A stretch of 64,000 nucleotides of DNA from Pempheris klunzingeri (Eukaryota; Chordata; Actinopteri; Acropomatiformes; Pempheridae): contig NC_092034.1 in assembly GCF_042242105.1 (NCBI RefSeq), positions 3,185,644-3,249,643 on the forward strand. The letters run 5' to 3'. The notes beneath the pieces were generated by a model, which was not told the DNA's origin, made no database searches, and was given only the letters and a program-made list of their open reading frames with translations. A program made the translations under genes and the position numbers. Below are positions 20,050-39,800 of the stretch, one piece after another; within the stretch, counting starts at the first letter, position 1; each line of letters starts with the position of its first letter.

Positions 20050-23000
20050 TATTTCAACTGTCACCCATTAATAAACAAAACATTTCGGATTATGCATCAA
20101 TACCCCCAATTTAGTTAAAGACTGAATACACAGTTTGCAAAGGTTAATTGTGGTTTAAGTTTCACTGTGATGTGTTTGGAAGATTTTGATCAATAAAGTT
20201 GAGAAGATATACACTTAATGTATCAAGAATAAATCACATTATCACAATCATTTCATGAGAAGAGGTAAAAAACGTTTTATTCCAACTTTATGGGCAACGG
20301 TGTGTATTATAGTCTGTAAAATGTCTTCAGAGGATGATGAGCTGCACAGGTTTTGGAATTCACACACTATCGGGCCATCTAACAACATCAACCGTCACAG
20401 CGGTAGCACTAGGGTTGTTGACAGCTGACTGGAAGAGGTAGGTACTTTTGCATTCATTGCGCTGTAAATTATATAAATACAGTCACACTATACTGAATTG
20501 AATAAAGTTGCATGTTGTTTCCCAAATGTGGGAATCTCGACTGCAAAATTTCTGGTAGTGGGCGACTGCGTTCGCACTCTCCCCTGATCGTCATGTCAAA
20601 GAGAAGCAAGGTAGCAGGTAAGACCAAAGTCTATAAAATAAAAGAGAGAGAGAAAGAGAGAGGACACCTTTAGCACTATTTATTCATAAAAAGTTTCAAA
20701 GGACCATCATGTGCTTTTGCACATTTTAGCTCAATCTAGACACCATGTAAATATCACATCATAGCTAACCAGTTTACCAAAAAATACACCATATAATAAA
20801 TATAAAATATAAAAATGTATTAGTTAGCTATTTAGCTAGCTAACTTGTTTAAGTTGTGATCACCATGATTAATATCAAGTGTGCATCAATGTTTGTCCAA
20901 CTTGCAGTGTTAGGAGATAATGCAGGACAGACACTCCCTCCACACACCCACCATGCAATGACAGAGCGACGAAGACAAACTGAAAGTAGACTTGATGTTT
21001 ATTGGGACAATTTGCTCAAATCATTTTCATATCATCCTTGAAATGAATAGAAACAAGTAGATGTCTGGGCTGTAAAAAAAAAAAAATAAAATAAAAATGG
21101 GCATGGTCATCAAAAATATAGAGAAATTCAAGAATCTAATTAATCACCAATGTCCCATTCTGATACATTTATTCACTTATGCTCACTTTGCAGAAGCTGG
21201 AATGAGGCTTACAACCCTGCATAGGAAATTCACAGCAGCCACCAATTACTGTGAGTATTTCTTCATATTCTCTGTAAAGCATGTCAAGTATTTCTTGTCA
21301 AGCTGAAGCTGAGAAAAAATAACTGAAGCAATGAAAGTCAGATTTTAGTGTCACAGAATCCCTCCCTCTCATGTGGGTATAATTCAGCTAATTATCAAAG
21401 AGGCAGAGATGCTGATTTATAGCATCAACAGACCACAATTCAGTGCAGGAACTCTTGCAGCTCACGGGTGGAACTTCTCGTTTTAATTCTAAATTAAATA
21501 CATGGACAAAACAGCGGAGGCCTCTGGTGAGTACTGGGAATCCATCAGCTGTCACCAGAGGAAAACCGGGTCGCTCTTCTTGCAGCATCAAGGGAGAATA
21601 ATAAGTAAATCAGACCAATTTAATGGAAAAAAAGACAATATGTAGAAAAGGAAATGTACACACAGCATGATGGGCACTCCAGCAATCAGGTTGTCCAACA
21701 AAATAAGAGATGAGGGTGATTGTTTTTTGAGGAAACCTGATACTGTGCACAGGCTAACAGGCAGTCACAGGAATCAGGTGAGGATAAAAGAGGATTTGAA
21801 ATTAGTTGAAGCCAATTTGTGTCGGATTTCTGCACACATATCAAAGCTGCAGGCAAAACACGGCCCCAAAATACACCATCTATTACTGGGACTGTCTAAA
21901 ACTGTATTTATTTAATTACATGTTGAGGTGAACATTTTGGACAAACCAAAAAGTCAAATGAGAATCTTATTCAGTGGACACCAACTTGTTTGAGGCCGTC
22001 TTGATTAAAACAGTAACTCTTGATCATTTGCACAGATGATACCCCAAGTTACAAACATACAGAAGTGAATTATTGTTTGTAAATGCTGTTTTTTTTTTTG
22101 TTTCCTTTTTTCCAGATCTGCCTCTATAACCTTTAACCCTGCCGTCTCCACTCTGGTCCCTAACTTAACAACTTCTGTTATTTACAAAAAAAAAAAAAAA
22201 AAAAAAATAGGAATACAAAAGAAAAGTGACAGGTCCGACTCGTCTTGGAACAGGTAAAACAAAGTGCCATTTCCATTGTTCTCTTTCTAAAAGAAAGGGT
22301 TCCGATTTTTTTTCAGATCCATCTTAAAACAATCCTCTTGTGGTATATGTGCGTTAGAAGAATCCCTGTAACATTTCTTCTGTGAAGAGATCAATTTCTG
22401 ACTCTAGTGTAAGAGATGGGAGACAAAATCCAAAGTTTCTTGCTGTGTTAAGCTAACAAGAGGCGTCAGCAGTCTAATGTAGACAAACACAGTTGCTATT
22501 TTCAGAGATTAATCTTTTTATTTGGGCTGAAACCTTCTGGTCAATCGGTCTGTTGATACGGTGTCGGCCGCCCAAATTCTCTGGTGTCACTTCCACTGAG
22601 GAAAAAAGCCTTCTTCATCCAGTATTATGTCTTTATTGTGCTGCGAAACTGTAATTCACTACTAGTGGAGGACTGGCACTGGATTGCTTATCAGCTTTGT
22701 AGTTAAATATTCATCTGCTTTATTGGTAAGTACTATTTCAGTTGACCAATATTTTCTTTGGTTGACTACTGCCCTACTTTTTAGGAGAAAATTCCCTCTT
22801 TGTGTTACAATATTCCACACGGCTTCATGTGCAAACACTGTCTGCTAAAACACCCAAGGGTGAAATCATACTTACAAGGCTAAAGACCTTTGGCTGCACT
22901 TTTGAATGGATTTTTAAACATAAGAACTGTGGATCTTGTCCCCCCCCATCTCTTAAATAGTAATCCAGTTAAGTAGGGATCACTCCACAGCCAGCATGGC

Positions 23001-23698
23001 CACGAGGAGTGCTCACAGCTAACTCTTTCAGTATACATGTGTGTGTGAGACGGACCTGAAAAACAACTGGAACTCTTCCTTTAACCCCACCCGACTTGTT
23101 TTCTCCATGTGCATGGTCATAAGTGAGAACAGGAGCGATATGGGTACACTGATCCCAAATTCAAGCTAGAGAGTCTTCCCCCCTGGTCCCCATCACGAAG
23201 CAAGACAAGCGCCGTCTTTGATTCAGACACTCTTCAAACCTAAAGCAAAGATCTACTGTTACAGAGTCAAATATTCAAGTCCACGCGGATCCAGCTCTTC
23301 TGTTTTGTCTCATCTGAGACACTTCGGTTGTCAGTTTCCCCAAAAATCTCCATCCTCACAGTGGATAAAATTGGGAGGAAGCAACACGGTCAAACTTCAC
23401 CTACAGGTGAAAACAAAGTCATTTTGTTTGGCTCCACGATTCAATCCTCGACTGAGTCAGGCAGGGGATTCTTTACTTCGAAACAGCCGGTGAAACCAAT
23501 GTGAGGATTCTGGATCCATTAATTATCCACCACGCTTTTGGCTATGATGCATCACCCGTGCCAGCTATGCTGATGCAGAGTTTAGGTGAGGGGACCAAAT
23601 CCTTCAGGACAGCAGATAAAAACCAAACCGTGTCGTCTGCTGTTTCGGCTTCATGATTTGAACGCCTCAGTACAGCAGTCCCCGCCGCTTGGGTACAG
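20050..23698. other. Gene-poor stretch, including the probable tmem185 3' UTR
   Basis: Similarity to the repeat unit ends near 20045. I find no convincing exon in 20050-22100; there are only low-complexity runs such as (GA)n at 20641 and poly-A at 21074. The part just right of tmem185's stop on the minus strand (about 22100-23698) is a plausible long 3' UTR. Minus-strand AATAAA signals occur at 22517-22522, 22632-22637 and 22719-22724, but the true cleavage site cannot be chosen from sequence alone. A (A)24 run lies at about 22184-22207. Confidence 0.5.
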
Positions 23699-29020
<5,322 letters not shown>

Positions 29021-29250
29021 GGTGTTGCCAAACAAAAGGGGCTGGTTAGCTAGACAACATTAGTTTCCCGTGTCGTTAGCTAGTTCACCGCCCAATCTGT
29101 GTGCTACACATTGTAGTTTCGGTGGTAAACGAGCTTTTTGGTCGGGCTTCATTACAGCGTTTCCTCGCCCGTGTGTTTTGTTTTTGACATCGGAAATCAC
29201 GTGATTCACGAAAGTAGCCGAACCGTTTCCGGGAAAATGACGTCAGCAAA
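29021..29250 (-). promoter_or_regulatory. Likely tmem185 promoter region
   Basis: This GC-richer stretch lies directly upstream of the tmem185 start. It contains the palindromic E-box TCACGTGA at 29197-29204 and a full cAMP-response element TGACGTCA at 29238-29245. No TATA box is evident, which fits a broadly expressed gene. Promoter activity is inferred from position and motifs. Confidence 0.5.
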
Positions 29251-30975
29251 GGGTGAGCGACTAATATAATATAATATAATATATTTTTTTCTTTTTTAGA
29301 TTATTTGTGTCTGTGACTACTACTCTTTGAAAATGAAAATTTAGCTTTTCATTATTGAAGGGCAAAGCAAATGTACCAGGTGAGTCACTGTGTAAATCAT
29401 CATTTTGTTGCTTATTCTATTTCTTTGTATTATTGTTTATCTTGCCCCTGCCTCTGTTGCTGCTGTAATATGTGAATTTCCATACATATTACTGGAGTAT
29501 ACTTACATAAACATAGTATGAATATAGTTTATTTAAAGGCATAACCCATATTTATACATGAATATGAATTATATAGATAATAGTAATGAATTCAGTCTTG
29601 ATGTTGATATACATGATGTTGATGTTGTGCATGGGATATACAGGCTACTGTTTCACATTATGCACCACGGTAAGTTGGCCTGACAAAAATAGTTGATGGG
29701 AGCTTTGAACATTGACTTCCAACAGAAAAATTTGCATCTCGTCATCTCGTTTCTTCTGTGTGAGCGAGTTTAGGGGAAGAGAAACTAACTTCTGTGAGAG
29801 AGTGAGAATAGATACGGCTTGTCTATATGTAAATTAGGTGCGTAGTCTGCAGGTGTTTTTACTATGAACTTTCCACACGTCAGCTCAACCTAACAACAAG
29901 CCTTTTGAGCAGTCTGTCCACACAGATACTCTCTAAATTTGCAAGTTTATTTGCTCAAATGTTCTAAGTTTCCAGATGAGACAGGTTCTTCCCCAGCAGA
30001 TGACTACTTACATAAACAACCAGAGGCAGAAAAACAATCTTGTTGTTATACTTCTGAATACGGAGAAAAAAAAAAACTTTCCAACTTTTCCTTTTTGTTT
30101 TAGTTTGAAAATACTCTCACAGTAACAAAAGATTTCATAAAAGCACTGGGGAATGTTTTTTTTCTGCATTAGGATCCAACCAGAAAACCAGCATCAGTGT
30201 TGGGACTTGATTTAATCCATTTAATCCAAGAAATGAATTAAGGTTAAACTGAGAACCTAATCCTTAAAGCATAATTTAAAAAGATGAGCAAACTTATTGA
30301 GCAGTGTAACACAGCAGGTGGTTTTTAAACATGTAATAATCAAATGCATGCTATAACTATACAGATCATTTCTGCGCACACAGCACAGAAACATCACAAC
30401 AGCATTTAAAGTGCAAAGGCAGTTTAATCTTTCATTACAGAGGCAACAATCAACCACATAAAAGACCAGCTTTTATTGGAAGATTTTTAAAAGTAAAGTA
30501 TAACAATAAAATAAATAAAATATAACACTATGCATCTAAATCCAAGGCAAAGAGTTCATGTTCCCACATTCACGAGCTTCAGATAAACTGTTGATAATGA
30601 AAAATAAACCCAATGGGATTAGATTGCACTGCTACACATTCTCATCTTTTTAATTCACGAATTTCACATATACACAACAGCTACATTCAGAAAAATGTGC
30701 AGTGAAAGACTTTTAAAAACTTACACAGCCTGTAAATGACCGGCACCCAGACACTTTGCATTTGAACTTGAGTACAGAATAAATAAGTGGGTGTGCATTA
30801 AGGAAACATCTGCAGGCAAAGAGAGATAAAGTATTCAAAAGACCTTTGCCTCCAATGCAAAGCTATGTAAATCCAGATGAAATGCTTCTCTGTGTTTGCA
30901 CAGCTATCCGGAGAGCAAATTGTTCAAATGATGGCTCTCTCTCATTTCCTGCTTAAACTCTCCAGATGTCCACTC
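29251..30975. other. Intergenic AT-rich stretch
   Basis: No exon or recognisable repeat is seen. The right part probably carries the 3' UTR of the butyrophilin-like gene; a minus-strand AATAAA lies at 30472-30477. Confidence 0.5.
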
Positions 30976-33642
30976 TCAACTTGAAGGATTTTCAGGCGGT
31001 GGTCCGTCTCTTTCCACGCTATAAAAGCAGACAACTAGACTGTCGGTACCTTTATAAGCTGGGGGGACAGCACAAAGAAAAAAATGAATAAATTAACCGT
31101 TTCCAGGCAAATATTATATGTTTTGTTCCCTTTATTTTCCAGAATTTGACCATTAGGAAAATACATCTTACGTACTCCTCGTTTTGGACACTTTAGTATC
31201 AAATATGCTACGACGGCAACAGCCAGGATCCCCAGAACGACACAGGGAAGCACAACTGGGATCAGTCTGCTCAAACTGGACCAACTACCTGACAGGAACA
31301 AGCACAAAGACAGGAGATGGATGTGAGCCAGAGTCAAGTCTGATCAAAATAAAGCACCAACATTCATGTGGCAGTCAAAGTGTGTTTTTTGGACCTCACT
31401 CTAACAAAGACCCAGTCAGCTCGCTGATGCTTTTTGAATTTCTGGCTTCATCTGAGCATCGAATTTGTTTCTTTTGCTTTGGGTTGCATGTGTTCTTGAA
31501 CTTTCATTGTCTGTAGTGTTCAATCTTGTCTTTCTTCTGCCTTAGTAACCACTTCACCACCTGCGATTTTTCCAGAAAATGTTGATTTCACACTCGAATT
31601 ATGAAACAATACTGCAAATGAGTTAGAATCCTAAGATTTCACAGGTGCTGGTTACTAGTGGTGGAAGAGCAACACCTGTTGAGCTGCTATCTTTTTTAAT
31701 TGTACACATATTTTTGCAACAGCAATCTGATTTCATAGTGCACAAAATGTGTTTCACAATAAAAGCCTCTCGTGTTTCGCTAGGTGAACGCTTTTAATGT
31801 GAAGCAGTGGGAAATGTGGGGGTTGTATAGCAGATTACACCGGATTACATGCATGCATCATTTCCTGTGAATCTCTTATGTGTGTGCAGCAATTTTAAAC
31901 CAGCGCTGGAAGGGCAGACTGGCTATTGCCGAAAAATTGTCAACCAGAAATTGTAAATATAACTTTTTCTCTCCTCACAGACGTTTAGTAACTTCTCACC
32001 TTTGGTATCTGTCTCATCCCTGGAATCAGGAGTTTGAAGACTAATGGTTTGCAGCGGCGTCTCTGTTGTCCAGGTTTTAGAAACATTTGACTCTGGAAAA
32101 ACATATTTAACAACAAAAGCAACATAAGTTGTCGACAAAAATGATCCTCGTTCTTGAAAGATGTCACTGATCTTCTATGTATGTTGTATTTTGGCATCAT
32201 ATACACAAGACAAAATGTTGAGTTGAGTAAATAATCTTATCAATAATCACAAAAACTCACCAATGACAAGATGAACAATTGAAAACGGCACTGGGCTCTT
32301 TAACTTTGGGATAAAACATTTGTATCTTCCTGCATCTGCAAGCGTCACATTTAGGATCTTGAGTGAAATGATGCCTCGCCTCAGTCCAGATGTGGACAGC
32401 GTCGTCCTCCTCATGTACGAGGAGATCTTCATGTCCACGACCTCACGTCTGTCCCGGTAAAGGTGCACATAGTCGACCCGGCTCAGACGGTCGTCGGGGT
32501 CAGGCTGAAGGTCGGGCTTCGACCACTCCACCGTCAGTCTCGCCACGTCCAGCGGAGGATCCACGCGGCACGGCAAGATGATGTCGTCACCTGGAGAAGC
32601 CGTGATTGGCTGAAGTGAACCAATTACCTGAGGCTGACCTGAGAAATGAAGGATAGATTTAAAACGTGCTTTGATCAAAAAAAAAATCAAGTATCAGCTC
32701 CACTATTGTTAGTCTGAAACTTTCCACAAAGTCATGGCCAGTTTCCAGCAGAATACTGTTAACTTTACCACAGTGGAGCTAAACAGCCAGTTCTTTTTGT
32801 CAGATTACAGCTGTAACTCACATGATTGATTGTCTTCCAATCGTTTTCATTCGATTAATCTTTTACAAAAATGTCACAATCCCAGTTTCTCAGAATCCAA
32901 GGTGACGCATTTAGATTTATTTATTTTTGTCAGACCAGCGGTCCAAAACCCAAAGTTATTCAGTTGAAGATGATATAAAACAGAAAAAAGCCAAACATCA
33001 GACACACTGGTCAGAGTATGGGTGGAATTTAATTCTTAATAAATGACTCAGTCAGTTAATGAATTATAAAAACAGACCCCAAATAACAGTTTGTCGATTC
33101 ATCAACTATATTGAATGATTTCAAATATTAGAAACCAGTCACGTCCCACTACATATGTGGACCTCTGTATGCTTTTTATCCTCAATATACAGTGACATTC
33201 ATTTGAACTAAAATCTGCATGCACATCTCTCATTCTTGTCAGATGATGTTCTGAATTTCTGCTTGTGAATAGAGAGAAATGGTCTGTTGATATATGGTAT
33301 GAAGCAAATTAAACTAAAGTCCCATTCAACCTGAATCCAGCCAGTTTGTATCTATAATAATCATTATGTGTAAACTGAGGAGATTAATCTGCCAATTATG
33401 GGTTAATTAGAGTTAAATGGTGCAGAGCTGAGAGCTGAAGGATCCCTGACAGATGATGGGGTACATTTACGTGACATCAAGTTTAAATCACAGCTTATTT
33501 TCACTGAAAACCGCAAACAAACACTAGAACAGAGAAAAGGCACGAGTTTACCTTCAACAGGTGACAGGAAAACCAGCAAACAGGTGACACAGAGGATCAC
33601 AGGAGGGAGTGAAAGACCGTAATCGAGCTGCTCCAGGTCCAT
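30976..33642 (-). CDS. Butyrophilin/MOG-like receptor with a single IgV domain, five exons, 253 aa
   Basis: Predicted coding exons: 33642-33552 (signal peptide), 32638-32261 (IgV), 32092-32000 (Ser/Thr-rich stalk), 31288-31172 (transmembrane), 31058-30976 (tail and TGA). All introns are GT..AG and phase 1, as is usual for Ig-superfamily genes, and the total is 762 nt. The IgV exon has the B-strand Cys (IILPC), core Trp (VEWSKP) and F-strand DAGRYKC, and resembles fish butyrophilin/MOG/B7 V domains. The stalk has one N-glycosylation site (NVS). The membrane segment is Val/Leu/Ile-rich (LIPVVLPCVVLGILAVAVVAY). The 35-residue tail has no clear ITIM. It is probably a cell-surface ligand or modulator of leukocytes. 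The ligand is unknown and assignment within the family is uncertain. Confidence 0.82.
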
Positions 33643-33984
33643 TTTAGTTCCAGACAGACGGCTGATAGCGACAGCAGCTCTGCGGACGATTTTACAGACT
33701 GTTGGAGCCACTACCTCACCTCCTCCCGGAAACGTTGCATAAACACAGACACGTGATTTCTCTTTCGGTAAAAACACACCAAATTTTCCTTTTGCTCCCC
33801 TGAGTCGAAGGGGAATAAATACAGTTTTCCATTTTCATTTACCTTTAACTGTAAGTGCGCCTCTACAAAAGTCCACCGTGCGTTTCTATTGTCCTCCCTC
33901 TTTAATATTCCCTTTCCTCTTGTTGTTTGCATGGGATGGAATATATCCTGTTATCTCTGGATTCTTCCTTTATTCTAGCTCTGC

Positions 33985-34275
33985 TCTCAGTGATTCTATG
34001 AGCCAGCTTCTCTCCACAGGCCATCAGACTCTTAAATAAATCCATATAGCTGTGAACCACACTGTGCATTATCACCTCTGCAGCCCAGAAATACTTGAAT
34101 ATTTTTGCACATTATATTTGCACTATCCTTTTTTAAATTATTCTCCTGTACATTGCCTTCTTTTTTTTAAAATATAGATTTATAATAGTAATAAATATAA
34201 TAATTTTTTTTGTCTATGTGGAGGGAAACGAGCAAAGTAAGAATTTCACTGCTCAGTGTCTCCACCGTGTTCTTA
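33985..34275 (+). mobile_element. LINE 3' end (short fragment)
   Basis: The sequence from CCAGCTTCTCTCCACAGGCC through ATCAGACTCTTAAATAAATC to GTAAGAATTTCACTGCTCAG has the layout of the last codons plus 3' UTR of L2/Rex1-type fish LINEs. The RT itself is gone. Confidence 0.55.
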
Positions 34276-35259
34276 CTGTGCACATGATAAACAAACCATA
34301 GCCATAGAGTAGTTTCACTGCCATAAATAGCAATAAAAAACATTTGACTAGAGAATCGCTTTCCTTTCCACTGATCTCCAGCAGCCTGTGACCTGATCTC
34401 ACTTATAAAAGGCTGTGGACATTTTGATTCTAAATATTTATATTATATTACACTATATATTTTTAAATGCAGACAAAGAAGGCTTACCTTTTAAAGCTGG
34501 AGGGCAGCAGGGACACATGCTGCTGATGATGATTATAAGAGCTTTTAACTCTCATCGTGGATCAAATTCCACCTTAAAGGACTTCAGTCGAGCAGGATTC
34601 ACATTTTAAGCCTTTCATGCATGAATTATGATCCTTACCTCAGTCACCAAGTGTTTTTTTTCAATCAATCAATCGATCCATATGTTTCTTAGCTACAAGG
34701 GTTTCTTCTTATAGAAAAAAAAATGAGCAACCTGGTGTTTCTGGCTGTCTGTCGGCCATCTTGGTTTCACTCTTTTTTTTTTTTTGCCACTTGCAGTGGC
34801 ACTGAGTATCAGTGTGATGTGATGAGATGATGCAGCAGCTTCACTGTGGTGGCTGATGTGCAGCTGTGCCATCAAAACTCATGCACATGCAAGAAGGCAG
34901 GCTTTTGAATCGCTGCACACCTGACCTGAGTGACCTCTCTGCAGGAAAGGGTTAATTACACATTGTTGCATCTGTGTGTATTTTCCTGTTTTAGTTTAGT
35001 GCTTTAGAGCTGAGTGTAGGTTTTTAACGCTGTGGGTGGAAAAGCAGCCTAGATTTCTTTGCCTTATTCAATGACTACTATATTTACTGTTATTAGGTCA
35101 GGTAAAGTGAAAAAAACATGTTTTTCCCATAAAATTTAACCAGTTTCAGTCAAATTTCCCATTTCTTCACTCCTCACTACACTTCTCTCATGTCATGATC
35201 ACAAGGTGTTTTTTTCAAGTCATGACTCACACAAAAATAACGTTAGGATTTTAGTGGTG

Positions 35260-35862
35260 ACTGTGACTCATCCATCTTTTTATGACTCTGTGGTGGCGTC
35301 TGCAGTCCTCTATGCAGTGGTCTGCTGGGGAGGAGGGACAGAAAGAGACTGAACAGGCTGGTCAGGAGGGCCGCTTCTGTCCTGGACTGCTCCCTGGACT
35401 CCATAGAGGAGGTGGGTGAGAGGAGGACACTAACAAAACTCAAGTCCATCATGGACAACCCCTCTCACCCCCTGCATGAGACTGTGGGGGCCCTCAGCAG
35501 CTCTTTCAGCAGCAGGCTGAGGCACCCACTCTGCAAGAAGGAACGCTACCGCAGGTCATTTCTCCCATCAGCCATCAGACTCTATAACAGCAGCATCACT
35601 GGCTGATGTTAATATACTGCCTACCATCCATGCCATTCCATTCCTGTCTACAGTGTAAATATCCTATGGTGTAAATATTTATTTCATTTCATCACAATCC
35701 ATATATTTATATTTATATTTATATTTATATTTGCTATTTTTTTGTCTTTTCTATTGCTTTGTTTCTTTCACTCTCCCTGTTTATATTGTTGCTGCTGTAA
35801 CAAGAAAATTTCCCCCTATGGGGGATAAAATAAAGAAAGTCTAAGTCTAAGTCTATCTGTCG
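35260..35862 (+). mobile_element. LINE 3' fragment (L2/Rex1-type)
   Basis: Translated pieces include DSVVASAVLYAVVCWGGG and, after a frameshift, KKERYRRSFLPSAIRLYNSS, the typical C-terminus of fish LINE ORF2. A 3' UTR follows, ending in GGGGGATAAAATAAAGAAAG and the short tandem AAGTCT. It is 5'-truncated and dead. Confidence 0.75.
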
Positions 35863-36770
35863 AATTAAAAGCGTCACACCCTGTGAGGTACGCTGCTAAA
35901 CCAGGGTAACTAATCTTTAATAATATAATCATCATAAAGCAATAAAACTCGTCAAACTCTGGCTGAACTTTATTCTTGTGTCCCACAATTCTTCCAAATT
36001 AAAAGTCCCTCAATAGAGAAGTCCTCTGACATGTAATTTGTCATGTCTCACAACTCCCCAGAAAACAGGAAGAGGAAGTATCTGGTTTCTGGCGTGTGTT
36101 TATGTGTCATTGGTCACATTATTGTTGTCACCTTTAAACTATTTGCATGTCATGGTGGCATCAGGTGATTCATTAGTCTTTACTTTATTTTTAGCTATTC
36201 TAAAGGCCTCAGGTGTAAAGAAAACAATGTGTGTGATATCATGTCTGAGCTGATACTTTTGAAAATTCCCAACTTGAAAATGGACTAATTCCCCCTGGGG
36301 CCTCGGGGGACTGCCCTCTTTGCTTTAGTGCAACAATAAACATGCATTTTCTGTTTCTGTTTTCTGACCTCCATTAAAAAGGTAATACAGTTAGGTACTG
36401 AAAATATATAAGCACCCTCCCTGTGGTCTGAACAGACAACAGACTTGTGCACATAGATTCAAAGTGGGCCTGCAGCATTTGAGGATATTCTGGCAATGGA
36501 TGGACCAAAAGGTTCTCCTGCAGGATTTCTTTCCCCACATAAACAGCATGCTTTTTTTTTTTTTTTTTTAAATTTAGAAGCAGATTAAACACTCCTGAAC
36601 TCCTGCTGATGTGTTTCAAAACATCAGGTTAAAGAAAGTAAAACATCTGTGGTTTTAAAAATGTAGCGCTGACACACATCCACCACAAATGAGGTCTACA
36701 GGCCATCAAGTCAGCTCGGGGGTGTGATACATACAGCCCCTCAGGCTGCCAGTCGATCAAGCCAAGCAGC

Positions 36771-36840
36771 ATGGATATCATCCCAGCGCTGTGCACTATT
36801 GTCTGTGAGTACAAAATGTATGTTAAATGTCTATACTCTA

Positions 36841-36876
<36 letters not shown>

Positions 36877-39800
36877 CATGTGGACGTGATGTGTTCATGA
36901 GCACCTTTCATGTTAACGTCTACTTTCAATTTAAAATGTTTTACTGAATCTATGCTGGGTACTGATTTTAAGAGCAGTTAGTGAATTAGAAAATAAAAGC
37001 CTGTGCGTGTGATGTTAGCATGAATGTTTTTACATAAATTCAGAAAATAAGAGCGTGTGTGTTTCTGTATTTCACATTTATATAAAACAAAATGTACAGT
37101 AGTTATTTCAGATTAGATTACTTAATAAAAACTATTCTATATAAAAAATGTAAATATAAAACTCTACTAAAAAATGCCCATTCACGTTACTATAATATCT
37201 TTCTAAATACATCTTAAAAACATAATATCGTTTCTTTCAAGCACTTTTATTTAGATCCCGTTGTTGTACCAAAATGACTACCAAGCTTTCTCGCCAACTA
37301 TGGTTGTATTATGTTTTTAACAAGTGTCCTTGTCGGTACTGTGTGTGATGTCACAAGGCTTTTTTTAATTCGTTTTCTGAGGTGATTCATCAATTTCGAA
37401 TTACTTCGAAGCAAATTCTTGTAAATGCGAGGATGTGTAAGTCTGAGTGTAGGAGGAGAAGCCTTAAACCCAAAACTATCTGCTCCCCCTCAGATCTCCT
37501 GCGTATATTGTTTGCCTCTGCAAAGAGGAAATGCAGCTTTTGTTTGAAAAAAACTGTTGTTTCTTCGCTTTGACAGCAGCTAGTTTGATGTGGTGATGAG
37601 TGAAGTTTTGATAGGATCTACTGTGGGTCACATTGTGTAGCTGCAGAAGATGTAGCATCAGCTTCACACCTTCACTTTTGCTTTGCATTGCGTCGATTGA
37701 AAGCATGTATGTGGCATTATATCATTATAACGGCAAATAAGCTCAACAAAATCGATACACGGCTTCTCGTCAATCCCAAAAATAGATGCAACCATTCTCC
37801 GGTCATCGTAGCAGAGAACTGCTGGAAGGTTTGAGCAGCTTAAATCTGCTCAAATCGCATCCGTAGTGAAACAAGGAGCCAACTAAATACAATAAAGGTC
37901 ACAGGGTGGTTTCCCTGTTTGCACACCTCTGCCTCCTCTCACATTGCAAACTTATTTACAATGAAATTCACACTTTGTCACCATCTTTCTGTTTCTTGCA
38001 GCTTCTCTCAGAGTCTTTCCAAGCAGTTTGCAGTTTGTTCAGTATGACTCTGTGACGCTGAGCTGTGAGGAGCATGGAGGCTCTTCTGAATGGAGAATTA
38101 AGAGAAACACATCCGCATATAAAAATGCGGAGTGTTTGATAACGTGGGGGGTAAATGAGCCCCTCTGCTCCATTGACGACCTTTACTCATCAGACACTGG
38201 AGTGTACTGGTGTGAGTCTGGAGACGGAAAGTGCAGCGATGTCGTCAACATCACTGTGACCCGTGAGTTTAGTGAATGAACCGTGAATGTTCGTGGCAGT
38301 CCTTCGAGTAACTGTTGCTGACCCTCAAATGCACACCGGGTACTTTACAAGGCCTCACCAGAAAATAAGTAAGACAAGCAGACATAAAGGACTTCTTCCC
38401 AGTGTGAGAATACTGTTTGTAACCTCGTAGTAGCAAAGGTGACCGAAGCAAGATGTAGTTCAAGGAGAGAGTTCAATCAATACCACTGTCGTGTCTGTAC
38501 TGTAAATATGAAGTGTCAGGCTGCAGCCGGTTAGCTTAGCTTAGCACAAAGACTGGAAGCAGGGGGAAACAGCTAGCCTGGCTCTATCAGAAAGTAGCCA
38601 AACATGTTATACAATGTTTGATCTGTAGAAAAAACACAGGTTTATGGGTGGTAATGTGCTACACTATGTTTTAGTTTAATCCAGCTCCACTGTGTGATCT
38701 AGGCTAGATACGCTAGCTACGGCAGCTCTAATCTGTTTTCTCACCTTTCTGCCGTCGGTCATACAGATGGCTCTGTGATCTTGGAGAGTCCCGTCCTGCC
38801 TGTGCAGGAGGGAGAAGCTGTGACTCTGCGCTGCATCGACAGGGCAGCTTCCTCCTCAGGTGTCACTGCTGAATTTTATAAAAATGGCCTCCTCATCGAG
38901 AGCAACTCCACAGGAAACATGAGCATCCACAGAGTCCTCAAGTCTGATGAAGGCCTCTACAGGTGTAAGATCTCTGGAGCTGGAGAATCACCAGACAGCT
39001 GGCTGGCTGTCAGAGGTGAGAGGAGCTTCAGTCATCTTGTCAAGGTCTTTCAAATACAACTGCATGTGTTACATGTTTTTTTTTAAATAGTGAGTCATCT
39101 TTCCTAGAGATTCAAAGAGATTCAAAGCGTTTATTATCATGTGTAAAGTGCAGAAACGGGTTTCCCTGTACAATGAAAATCTTACTTTGTCATCCACACT
39201 GAATGCCAAGGAGTTTAAAGAGTAAAAAAAAAGGAGAAAATATAAACTACTATTGCTAAACATATAAATATATTTACCAAATGTGCAACTTAACATAAAG
39301 TAAAGAGACTAAATCTAGACTAATCTTCAAAAAGGTAAAACAGTGACATAAATAGTTTTCTGATTTGTTATCAGAAGCTACAGGAACAGATTGGTAAGTG
39401 TAGGTCTCTGTGTTCAGTGGTGAGATCTGCCCAGGTTTAGCACAGACCTGTTGTTGTGTCTGCATTGAAGTGAAACTGGTTTTTCTTATCTGTTGTGTGG
39501 AAGCAGGCCGCCCCAAATCTTTTCGCTCTCCTGTGGTACACGTTCTACTTCCTGTGGTGGGCGTCTGCGTTTTGATGGCCTGTGTGATGCTGCTGTGCCT
39601 CTGGAGGAAGTGGAAAGGTCACTCTTTTTATTTTATATGAACTGATGTATCAAGACATAAAATCATAAAATATGTTCCTCAAATTCATAGTTTCCATCCA
39701 CTACGTCACGATGCTCAAAGATAATAACTTCTTATATATAAACGAGAGTCACAACGTGCGACTGGACAGACATTTTGGATCTTATTGTCCAATTCATGTC

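Larger units (their letters stand above)
33643..36770. other. Intergenic region between two divergent immune genes
   Basis: It separates the butyrophilin-like gene (minus) from the Fc-receptor-like gene (plus), so it should hold both promoters. The interior contains two LINE 3' ends (listed separately), an (ATATTT)n run near 35696-35730 and poly-T runs. No further exon is seen. Confidence 0.5.

Noticed and set aside
21388-21591. 67-codon minus-strand frame in the gene-poor stretch
   Set aside because: It has no family resemblance and no clear splice context; it was left as non-coding.
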